Shown in pieces: positions 1-5,647 of a DNA stretch of 5,647 nucleotides. Each line of letters starts with the position of its first letter. The first letter of the stretch is position 1. Source of the DNA: an uncultured Bacilli bacterium (GTDB taxonomy: Bacteria > Bacillota_I > Bacilli_A > RF39 > UBA660); NCBI GenBank assembly GCA_947588665.1, contig CANPYU010000083.1, positions 1 to 5,647 on the forward strand, written 5' to 3'. Made by a program: the position numbers and the translations under genes. Under the pieces are notes generated by a model. The model did no database searches. It was not told where the DNA came from and was given only the letters and a program-made list of their open reading frames with translations.

Positions 1-1
1 T

Positions 2-820
2 AATAAATATGGAATTATTTTACCTTATTTTGATGAAGGACTTACTAGTAGTATTTTAAAAGACCTATTTAAAAATAAATATTTGTTTAATGATATATCA
101 GAAAAAATTAGATTATTATATGTAGCACTTACTAGAGCTAGAGAAAAAATGATTATTGTAACTAGTTTTAGTGAAGATGAAAAATATATAAGTAGCTATA
201 AATCATTTTTAGATATTTTAGCAAGTATTAAAAAATATTTAAATAAATATATTACTAATATTAATTTAGATTTAGTTGGCTTAACTAAAGATTATTTATA
301 TGGTAGTGTTAATAATAAACTAAATTTGGATAGTATTGATAAAAAAATTACTTTTAAAAGTTTAAATATCTCAAATAAAGAGTTAGATAATAAAAAAGCT
401 TCAAAAGAAGTGCATGAATTATTAACAGAAGAAGAACTTAATACTTTAGCATATGGAACTCATGTCCATAAGTATTTTGAACAAACGGATTTTTTAAATG
501 TAAGTGAAGATAATCCTTATAAAGACGCTATTAAATATTTAGTAGGAAATTTAAATATAAATAAAGACACCAAAATATATAAAGAACATGAATTCATATA
601 TGTAAAAGATAATATAGAATATAATGGTATTATTGATTTAGTATTAGAAAATGATAATAATGTTATCGTGGTAGATTATAAATTAAAAAATATTAATGAT
701 GAAAAATATTTAGAACAATTAAAAGTATATTATGATTATCTAAAAACTATCTTTAATAAAGAAATAAAAGTATATTTATTTAGTATTATAGATAAAGAAT
801 TAAAAGAGATTACTTTCTAA
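2..820 (+). CDS. addA: AddA-like ATP-dependent helicase/nuclease, C-terminal part (5' end outside window)
   Basis: The reading frame is already open at base 2, giving 272 residues of the C-terminus; the true start lies upstream. Seen: a UvrD/Rep-type helicase motif VI (LYVALTRAREK, about fragment residues 39-49), then about 100 poorly conserved residues, then a RecB-family PD-(D/E)XK nuclease. The nuclease shows GTHVH (nt 454-468), GIID with the metal-binding Asp at nt 635-637, VDYK with Asp-Tyr-Lys at nt 674-682, and a downstream QL-x-x-Y motif. Known for the family: AddA pairs with AddB to unwind and resect double-strand DNA ends for RecA-dependent repair, in the cytoplasm. The family usually has YKTD after the catalytic Lys region; here it reads YKLKN, a mild change with the Asp and Lys kept. 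Order and spacing of motif VI and nuclease fit AddA better than PcrA or UvrD, which lack the nuclease. AddB is not in the window. The TTG at 83 is internal, not a start. Confidence 0.85.
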   Translation, partial: NKYGIILPYFDEGLTSSILKDLFKNKYLFNDISEKIRLLYVALTRAREKMIIVTSFSEDEKYISSYKSFLDILASIKKYLNKYITNINLDLVGLTKDYLYGSVNNKLNLDSIDKKITFKSLNISNKELDNKKASKEVHELLTEEELNTLAYGTHVHKYFEQTDFLNVSEDNPYKDAIKYLVGNLNINKDTKIYKEHEFIYVKDNIEYNGIIDLVLENDNNVIVVDYKLKNINDEKYLEQLKVYYDYLKTIFNKEIKVYLFSIIDKELKEITF

Positions 821-839
821 ATAATAGTAATCTCTTTTT
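802..839 (+). terminator. Intrinsic terminator of the addA-like gene
   Basis: A perfect 13-base-pair stem is formed by 802-814 and 826-838 with an 11-base loop, followed by a T run (835-839). The left arm also supplies an A run. The left arm lies inside the last codons of the upstream gene and the TAA stop (818-820) sits in the loop, so coding sequence and terminator overlap. It should separate addA transcription from the sigma genes downstream. Confidence 0.85.
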
Positions 840-854
840 GTTAAATAACTTTTA

Positions 855-883
855 TTGCAAAATGGATTAATAAATTGTATAAT
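855..883 (+). promoter_or_regulatory. Sigma-A type promoter for the first sigma factor gene
   Basis: A -35 box TTGCAA (855-860, four of six consensus bases) and a perfect -10 box TATAAT (878-883) are separated by 17 bases, the ideal spacing. Predicted transcription start is near 890, leaving a leader of about 20 bases before the ATG at 912. T-rich sequence at 835-856 just upstream could help as an UP-like element. The TG next to the -10 box is one base too close to be an extended -10 motif. Confidence 0.8.
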
Positions 884-900
884 AAAATCTGTTTTAGTTT

Positions 901-906
901 AGAGGT
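901..906 (+). promoter_or_regulatory. Shine-Dalgarno site of the first sigma factor gene
   Basis: AGAGGT, containing the GAGGT core, lies five bases before ATG 912. An in-frame TAG at 900-902 rules out any earlier start, so ATG 912 is well fixed. Confidence 0.75.
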
Positions 907-911
907 ATAAA

Positions 912-3776
912 ATGGCAAATTTAAGTTATAACAAATTAAAAAATTCTTCAGTTTCAGAAATATATAATTATTTAAATGAAGATTATAAAAATCTCTTTAA
1001 AAGTTATAATTATATATTTAACAATTATTCTGATTTTATAAAAGTTGTCAACAATATCATTTCTGATATTATAATTAATTTGCCAAATAAATCTACCATT
1101 AATTATAAAAATTATCTTTTAAATCAAAGTAAAATAAGATTAAATAAATATGTTAAAGATATGTTAGATAGTGAAAATAAAATAACTATTTTATCTTCTT
1201 ATATTAATATTAATATAAATGAAAATCAGAATGAATTAAATGAATTAAAGAAATTTATTAGTTGGTTACAAAAAATAGATTATAATATTGATCCAAGTGA
1301 CATAATTGAATTAATAACAAATAATCAAAAATTAAAAAATATTTTATCTAAAATAATAGATAAAAATATAGTTAAAATAAAAAAATATGGTTTAGAAAAT
1401 GTTTTCACAGAAGAAATAATTTTTGAATTTTTAGATATTTATTGTAATTGTAATTATGTTGAGCATAATGAAATTTTAGATATCGATTATGATGAATCTA
1501 TTTATGAAAAAGATATTGAAAAATTAAAAGGAACTGCTGTAGGAGCTTATGCAATTATAGAAGATATAAAAAAACAAGATTTACCTGTTTTATCAATAGA
1601 AGAAGAACAAGATTTGTTTTTACAACTTAAAAATGGAAGAGAAGATGCTTATAATAAAATTTTAAAACATAATTTAAGGTTAGTTATATCTATTGCAAGA
1701 AGATATTTAAATCGTGGCCTAGAATATGAAGATTTGATCCAAGAAGGTAATATTGGTTTACTTAAGGCTATTTCTAAATATGATGTTTCTAAAGGTTTTA
1801 AGTTTTCTACCTATGCATCTTGGTGGATTAGACAAGCAATTACGAGAGCAATTGGTAATATGGGACGAAATATTCGCTTGCCAATTCATAAAGTTGAGAA
1901 ATTAAAAAAATTTAGGGAACAAGTTAATGAGTTAACTACTAATTTAGGTTATGAGCCATCTTATATAGAGATTGCTGAAAAATTAGGTATAAATTATGAT
2001 ACTGTAAAAGAAAATTTTGAACTTTTACAATTACCGGCTAGTTTAAATGCTAAAATTGGTGAAGATGAAGAAGCGGAACTTGGAGATTTTATACCAAGTC
2101 AGGTAAGTAGTAATTTAGAAGATGATATTATTAATGAAAATCTAGTTACGGAAATAGATGAATTATTGGTTAAAGCAGGACTTACAGAAATTGAACGAGA
2201 TATATTAAAATATCATTATGGTTTAAATTATACTGAAGAAAAAGTATTAGAAGAAATTGGAAAAATTTATGGTATTACTAGAGAAAGAATTAGACAAAGA
2301 GAATCTAAAGCAATTATTAAATTAAGAAAATACTTGCCAACAACTAAATTTTCTTCTTATTTAGATAATCCCGATAAGGCTCAAGTTCAATTAGCAAAAT
2401 TGCGTCATTGGCATTATGAACATCCTAAATCTAATGTTGTTTATAATATTGATGTTAATAATTATCCTCTTCCTTCTTCAATAGATGATATACCCAAAAA
2501 GTATCGTAAACTTAAAACTATTTATGCAGCTATTCCTGATTATTCTAAAGAAGAAATTAATAAAGCAATTACCTATTTATCGGAAGAAGATCAAAAAATA
2601 TTTTATTTACGTAATGGTACTGATTTAGATAATCCAAAATATGCTGGTGATATCAAATATTTGTCAGTAAATTATAATAGTGTTGTAGAAAAATTAAAAA
2701 AAATCTTAAAAAGATCATATAGAAGTAAAATAAAAACAATTTACGAACATTTTCCTCAATATTCTAAAAAAGATATTGATAAAGCTATTTTAATGTTAAA
2801 TGATTATGAAAAAGAAGTAATTTTTTATCGTTATGGTCATGATTTAGAACATCCCGTTACAAGTTCTCTTTGGAATGCAAAAGAATATAGCAAAATTTTA
2901 TATGTTACTATTTTTCAAAAAATTAAAAGAAATATTAATAAAAATAATGATAGGAGTGAAAATAAAAAAATGTTAAAAAAATTATCAATATATGAAAGAT
3001 TAAGCAGTTATTCAAGAGAAGAAATAGATGCTGAAATAGAGAAATTAAAGCCCAAAGAAAAAGAAATATTCTATTTACGTAATGGTACTGATTTAGATAA
3101 TCCAAAAAGTTCTTCTGAATTTACTAATAGTATGAAAACAAGATATTATAATATAGTTGACAAAATAGAAAGCAATTTAAAATATCCAAAAAAATTTATA
3201 AGAGGCACTATATATTATCAACTTGAATTATTAAATCCTAAATATACTAAAGAAGAAATGGATAAAGCAATTTCGCTATTAGATGACTCTGAAAAAGCAA
3301 TTATTGTAGCGCGTTATGGCAGTGATTTAGAAAAACCTGTTTTATCTAAAGATAGAAAATTTAGTTATGGTAAACTTAAAATTGTTTTAAATCATATTAT
3401 AAATATTCTTAATAATATGTTTGATAGTAAAGTAATTAATGAAGAATTAATTGTTTCTCCTAAAAAGCAAATTAAAGAAAAAGAAGTATCAAAAGAATTA
3501 AGAGAGTTTTATATAAGAACAATTGAACTTTTAAAACAACCTGTATTTATGAAACTACTTTTAAATTTATCTATAAAAGATGCAATTATTTTAGCAATGA
3601 TTATTTTAAGTTATTTAGAAAATAGAGAAATTAATTTAGAAGATATAGCTAATTTATTAGAAGTTGATATTAATACTATAAGAAAAGATTATCAAAGAAT
3701 GCTTATATTGTTTAAAGAAAATATTAATGAATATCTTTTAGGAAAATTAGATAATAGTGATTCTATAAAAAGATAG
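912..3776 (+). CDS. Large sigma-70 family RNA polymerase sigma factor with C-terminal repeats (paralog 1)
   Basis: 954 residues; primary sigma factors of Firmicutes are usually under 400. Residues 1-205 form a Lys/Asn/Ile-rich domain I do not recognise, shared with the next gene, in place of region 1.1. Region 1.2 is about 207-243, region 2 about 245-315, region 3 about 320-400 with the acidic finger and LGDFI (390-394), region 4 about 410-475. Key residues of housekeeping sigma are kept: DLIQEGN (274-280, core binding), YASWWIRQAIT (301-311, -10 melting and -12 reading), H326 and E329 (extended -10), TRERIRQ (456-462, -35 helix). The core should therefore bind RNA polymerase and read ordinary TTGACA/TATAAT promoters (inference). 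After region 4 come a conserved linker (481-515), four repeats of about 70-80 residues (535-837) and a helix-turn-helix-like end (880-943). No membrane segment or signal peptide is apparent. It has its own promoter. It is probably an alternative or extra sigma; whether it serves as the primary one cannot be told here. Confidence 0.93.
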   Translation: MANLSYNKLKNSSVSEIYNYLNEDYKNLFKSYNYIFNNYSDFIKVVNNIISDIIINLPNKSTINYKNYLLNQSKIRLNKYVKDMLDSENKITILSSYINININENQNELNELKKFISWLQKIDYNIDPSDIIELITNNQKLKNILSKIIDKNIVKIKKYGLENVFTEEIIFEFLDIYCNCNYVEHNEILDIDYDESIYEKDIEKLKGTAVGAYAIIEDIKKQDLPVLSIEEEQDLFLQLKNGREDAYNKILKHNLRLVISIARRYLNRGLEYEDLIQEGNIGLLKAISKYDVSKGFKFSTYASWWIRQAITRAIGNMGRNIRLPIHKVEKLKKFREQVNELTTNLGYEPSYIEIAEKLGINYDTVKENFELLQLPASLNAKIGEDEEAELGDFIPSQVSSNLEDDIINENLVTEIDELLVKAGLTEIERDILKYHYGLNYTEEKVLEEIGKIYGITRERIRQRESKAIIKLRKYLPTTKFSSYLDNPDKAQVQLAKLRHWHYEHPKSNVVYNIDVNNYPLPSSIDDIPKKYRKLKTIYAAIPDYSKEEINKAITYLSEEDQKIFYLRNGTDLDNPKYAGDIKYLSVNYNSVVEKLKKILKRSYRSKIKTIYEHFPQYSKKDIDKAILMLNDYEKEVIFYRYGHDLEHPVTSSLWNAKEYSKILYVTIFQKIKRNINKNNDRSENKKMLKKLSIYERLSSYSREEIDAEIEKLKPKEKEIFYLRNGTDLDNPKSSSEFTNSMKTRYYNIVDKIESNLKYPKKFIRGTIYYQLELLNPKYTKEEMDKAISLLDDSEKAIIVARYGSDLEKPVLSKDRKFSYGKLKIVLNHIINILNNMFDSKVINEELIVSPKKQIKEKEVSKELREFYIRTIELLKQPVFMKLLLNLSIKDAIILAMIILSYLENREINLEDIANLLEVDINTIRKDYQRMLILFKENINEYLLGKLDNSDSIKR
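2604..2639 (+). repeat. 36-bp direct repeat, copy 1 (within protein repeat 1)
   Basis: The 36 bases are identical to 3072-3107. Extending eight bases upstream adds only one mismatch. It encodes the YLRNGTDLDNPK stretch. The copies lie 468 bases apart, exactly 156 codons, so recombination between them would keep the frame and remove or add two protein repeats. Confidence 0.9.
3072..3107 (+). repeat. 36-bp direct repeat, copy 2 (within protein repeat 3)
   Basis: Identical to 2604-2639 at all 36 bases. Silent positions are conserved as well, although the sequence between the copies and the rest of units 1 and 3 have diverged. This points to recent duplication or local gene conversion rather than protein-level selection alone. 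Confidence 0.9.
3549..3740 (+). other. C-terminal helix-turn-helix-like domain of sigma paralog 1
   Basis: Residues 880-943 form a hydrophobic helix (around 886-901) followed by INLEDIANLLEVDINTIRKDY (907-927), which has the spacing of a helix-turn-helix: IA-x-LL, a turn at EVD, then a second helix with T-I-R-K. This resembles region 4.2 or a generic DNA-binding winged-helix start. If folded this way, the protein ends in an extra DNA- or protein-binding head beyond its normal region 4. The call rests on pattern only. Confidence 0.5.
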
Positions 3777-3783
3777 GTTTTAG

Positions 3784-3812
3784 TTGAAATTACAGTAAAA
3801 TCAAGATATAAT
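3784..3812 (+). promoter_or_regulatory. Sigma-A type promoter for the second sigma factor gene
   Basis: A -35 box TTGAAA (3784-3789, five of six consensus bases) and a perfect -10 box TATAAT (3807-3812) are 17 bases apart. The predicted start of transcription is near 3819, giving a leader of about 23 bases before ATG 3843. The box begins eight bases after the stop of the upstream gene. No intrinsic terminator is visible between the two genes, so read-through from the first gene is also possible and the two may be partly co-transcribed. Confidence 0.8.
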
Positions 3813-3821
3813 AAATTTCAA
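3784..3821. repeat. Inverted repeat bracketing the second promoter
   Basis: TTGAAATT (3784-3791) and its exact reverse complement AATTTCAA (3814-3821) flank 22 bases that hold the promoter spacer and the -10 box. The half-sites are 30 bases apart, close to three helical turns. This could be a repressor operator, but eight-base AT-rich inverted repeats arise easily by chance in such sequence. There is no T run, so it is not a terminator. Confidence 0.35.
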
Positions 3822-3825
3822 ATTT

Positions 3826-3837
3826 AAGGGGAAGTGA
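3826..3837 (+). promoter_or_regulatory. Shine-Dalgarno region deciding the start of the second sigma gene
   Basis: AAGGGG (3826-3831) followed by GTGA (3834-3837) can pair with two parts of the 16S rRNA tail. It lies 11 bases (from GGGG) or 5 bases (from GTGA) before ATG 3843. The only other in-frame start is GTG 3834, which would overlap or touch the Shine-Dalgarno site, and an in-frame TAA at 3825-3827 blocks anything earlier. ATG 3843 is therefore preferred. Confidence 0.65.
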
Positions 3838-3842
3838 CAATT

Positions 3843-5647
3843 ATGAGTAATGACATATGGGAAAAATATCAAGATATTTGGCAAAAATTATATGATGAAT
3901 ATGCCTATGCTTTTACTTATGAAGAATTTAGTAGTCTAATGAAAGAATTTTTAGAAACTATTGTAAAAGTTCCTAATGAAAATTTAGCTAAAGAATATTA
4001 TTTAAAAGAAGGTAAAAAATATTTATTAAATAAAATTCGTTGTCAATTATCTGCTAATAAAATAAATATTTTATTAAACTATATTAATATTAATATAAAT
4101 TCTAATAATAATGTTATAACTGAAATAAATAAATTAATAAAATGGTTAGAATCTTTTGATTATCTACCTTCTCCAAATGTTATTATTGATTTAATAGAAA
4201 ATAGTTCTATATTTAATAGTTTACTAGAAAAAATAGTTAAAAAAAATTTGCCAAAAATTAAAATATATGGTTTAAGTAAAGTTTTTAATAATGATTTAAT
4301 GGTTCTATTTATAGAAATTTATTGTACTTTAAATAATATTGATTTAATAAATATAAATGAAAATGATGAAAATACTTTAGATGATAATAAAGAAGATCAA
4401 ACTACAATTAGTGATATTTTAACAGAACAACAAAGAATTTTATCATCTTATGAAGAAGAACAAACTGAACTAAATAAAACTTACTATATAAAAGAGAAAG
4501 ATAAAGATATACCAGATTATATGCCAACGGGAGCAGATGCTTTTGTTTCAGAAATAAAAAGAAAAGATTTAGAGGTATTAACTAAAGAACAAGAATATGA
4601 TTTATTAGTTAAAATTAAAAATGGCGATCAAGATGCTTATAAATATTTTTATGAACATAATTGTCGTTTAGTTATAAGTATTGCTAGAAGATATAATAAT
4701 TCCTATGTTGAATATGAAGATTTATTACAAGAGGGTTGTATTGGTCTAATGATTGCCATAGATCATTTTGAAGTTGAAAGAGGGCTAAAGTTTTCTACTT
4801 ATGCAACTTGGTGGATTAGACAAACAATTTTAAGAGCTTTAAATAAATATGGTCGTAAAACGGGCATATCTATTAATAAAAATGCTGATTTAATTCAATA
4901 TAAAAAAAATATTGAATTGTTTACTAATGAATTAGGAAGACGCCCTAATGATACAGAATTAGTGGAACATTTTGGTATGTCTTTATTAGAGGTTCAAGAA
5001 AATAATCAATTATTACTAAAAGATTATAGTATTAATCAACCTATTAATGCTGAAGGTGAAGAAGAATTAGGAGACTTTATAAGTGATGATAATAAAAGAT
5101 TAGAAAATGATTTTATAACTCATAATTTAGTTGATGAGATACAATCTTTATTTAAAAAAGCAGGTTTAACTGAACAAGAAAAACTTATTTTAAATTATCG
5201 TTGGGGTTTAAATGGTTTTGAAGAAAAAACTTTATCTGATGTAGGTAAAATATTTGGCTTTACAAGAGAAAGAGCACGTCAATATGAAGGAAAAGCAATA
5301 AAAAAATTACGTAAATATGCAGGTATAAAAGATTTTGCTATATATTTAGATAATCCTGATAAAGCCATAGAAAGAATAAAAAAATTGGATGCTTGGCATT
5401 TTTACAATCCAAATTCTTATGTTATTTATGATATTGATGTTGATAAAATATCATTAGATGAAGAAAAAATGAAAGAAGCACCTACAATTTCGAAAAGAAT
5501 TAAAAAAGAGAATTATTTGTATATAGTTCTAAAACAATATGCTAAAGAAGATATAGATGCCGTAGTAGCAACATTATCTAAAGAAGAAAAGAAAATTATC
5601 GCTTTTCGTAATGATTATTATAATAATCCAACTATATTTTCACCGTG
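3843..5647 (+). CDS. Large sigma-70 family RNA polymerase sigma factor, paralog 2 (3' end outside window)
   Basis: The frame is open for 601 codons from ATG 3843 to the window edge. Architecture mirrors the upstream gene: N-terminal unknown domain (1-168), an acidic Asp/Glu/Asn/Gln-rich linker (about 169-225) longer than in paralog 1, region 1.2 (about 229-262), region 2 (about 265-335), region 3 (about 340-415) with LGDFI (409-413), region 4 (about 425-492), the YLDNPDKA...WH linker (499-533) and the first C-terminal repeat (from about 557). Core binding looks kept (DLLQEG, 293-298), as does the -35 helix (TRERARQ, 474-480). The -10 reading helix YATWWIRQTIL (320-330) has Leu where housekeeping sigma has Thr at the -12 contact. 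The following segment has lost the IPVH motif and the Glu of the extended -10 reader (S343, N345, A348). It is likely an alternative sigma with altered promoter preference (inference). If it matches paralog 1 in length, several hundred residues lie beyond the window. Confidence 0.92.
   Translation, partial: MSNDIWEKYQDIWQKLYDEYAYAFTYEEFSSLMKEFLETIVKVPNENLAKEYYLKEGKKYLLNKIRCQLSANKINILLNYINININSNNNVITEINKLIKWLESFDYLPSPNVIIDLIENSSIFNSLLEKIVKKNLPKIKIYGLSKVFNNDLMVLFIEIYCTLNNIDLININENDENTLDDNKEDQTTISDILTEQQRILSSYEEEQTELNKTYYIKEKDKDIPDYMPTGADAFVSEIKRKDLEVLTKEQEYDLLVKIKNGDQDAYKYFYEHNCRLVISIARRYNNSYVEYEDLLQEGCIGLMIAIDHFEVERGLKFSTYATWWIRQTILRALNKYGRKTGISINKNADLIQYKKNIELFTNELGRRPNDTELVEHFGMSLLEVQENNQLLLKDYSINQPINAEGEEELGDFISDDNKRLENDFITHNLVDEIQSLFKKAGLTEQEKLILNYRWGLNGFEEKTLSDVGKIFGFTRERARQYEGKAIKKLRKYAGIKDFAIYLDNPDKAIERIKKLDAWHFYNPNSYVIYDIDVDKISLDEEKMKEAPTISKRIKKENYLYIVLKQYAKEDIDAVVATLSKEEKKIIAFRNDYYNNPTIFSP
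5511..5647 (+). repeat. Start of the C-terminal repeat array in sigma paralog 2
   Basis: Residues from about 557 show YAKEDID (566-572), a charged L-S-K-E-E-K-K helix and R-N-D-x-x-x-N-N-P (589-596). These match the order of motifs in paralog 1 repeats, with the G-x-D-L part replaced by DYYN. Only the first unit is visible before the window ends. Confidence 0.7.

Larger units (their letters stand above)
2514..3422 (+). repeat. Array of four degenerate region-4-like protein repeats in sigma paralog 1
   Basis: Four units are visible at residues 535-605 (nt 2514-2726), 608-676 (2733-2939), 691-757 (2982-3182) and 768-837 (3213-3422). Each has an aromatic lead-in, then Y-[ST]-[KR]-[KED]-[ED]-[IM]-[ND] starting at Y544, Y617, Y700 and Y778, then a charged L-x-x-x-[ED]-[KQ] helix, then R-[NY]-G-x-D-L-[DE]-x-P (from R567, R640, R723, R801), and end in a basic amphipathic helix. 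The first half resembles the start of this protein's own region 4 (LTEIERDILKYHYGLN). The strong recognition helix TRERIRQ is missing, so direct -35 reading is not expected. Units 1 and 3 share RNGTDLDNPK and units 2 and 4 share RYG-x-DLE-x-PV, an A-B-A-B order. Function unknown. Confidence 0.85.

Noticed and set aside
83..820. A stand-alone 245-residue protein starting at TTG 83
   Set aside because: The frame is open back to base 2 without a stop, the first residues belong to a helicase C-terminal region, and no Shine-Dalgarno site precedes the TTG. It is an internal codon of a truncated addA-like gene.
875..883. An extended -10 element (TG-n-TATAAT) at the first promoter
   Set aside because: The TG directly touches the -10 hexamer; the required one-base gap is missing.
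912..3776. Calling paralog 1 the primary sigma factor rpoD
   Set aside because: Promoter-reading residues fit, but the length, the missing region 1.1, the C-terminal repeats, the tandem paralog and the lack of dnaG nearby make this unsafe; only the sigma-70 family call is supported.
3776..3843. An intrinsic terminator between the two sigma genes
   Set aside because: The only inverted repeat there has a 22-base loop holding the -10 box and no T run after it.
1200..4100. A 21-base identity between 1200-1220 and 4080-4100 as a mobile or regulatory repeat
   Set aside because: It is low-complexity A/T sequence coding for the same YINININ stretch in homologous positions of the two paralogs, so it is explained by gene duplication and codon bias.
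2..5647. Mycoplasma-type genetic code (TGA read as tryptophan)
   Set aside because: All tryptophans that can be placed by homology, such as the WW pair in region 2, are TGG, and no in-frame TGA occurs in the genes.
1..5647. CRISPR arrays, insertion sequences, tRNA or rRNA genes
   Set aside because: No regularly spaced short repeats, transposase motifs, terminal inverted repeats or RNA gene signatures were seen; almost all sequence is accounted for by the three genes.

Overview
The window is very AT-rich, with A/T-ending codons almost everywhere. It reads as a chromosomal piece of a low-GC Firmicutes or Mollicutes-related bacterium, possibly one of the uncultured gut Bacilli; this lineage guess is inference. 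Tryptophan is always TGG and no in-frame TGA occurs in the three genes, so the standard genetic code fits and the Mycoplasma code does not. All recognisable genes are on the + strand.

Layout: positions 2-820 hold the 3' end of an addA-like helicase/nuclease gene, closed by a strong intrinsic terminator whose loop contains the stop codon. A 91-base gap (821-911) carries the end of that terminator, a near-consensus sigma-A promoter and a Shine-Dalgarno site. Positions 912-3776 encode a complete 954-residue sigma-70 family factor. A 66-base gap with a second near-consensus promoter follows. From 3843 to the window end runs a second, paralogous sigma-70 family gene, open for 601 codons and cut by the window edge.

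The main interest is this pair of oversized sigma factors. Each has a conserved housekeeping-type core (regions 1.2, 2, 3 and 4). An unrecognised N-terminal domain of roughly 200 residues shared by the two precedes that core. After region 4 comes a conserved linker, then a C-terminal extension of repeats that look like degenerate region-4 modules. In the complete protein there are four such repeats in an A-B-A-B pattern, followed by a further helix-turn-helix-like end. The first protein keeps the usual promoter-reading residues. The second keeps the core-binding and -35-reading residues but has lost several residues that normally read the -12 base and the extended -10 element. The pair therefore looks like a duplicated regulator whose copies have diverged in promoter choice. 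No function beyond sigma activity can be read from the sequence. The addA fragment is probably just a neighbour, since a terminator and a new promoter separate it from the sigma genes.
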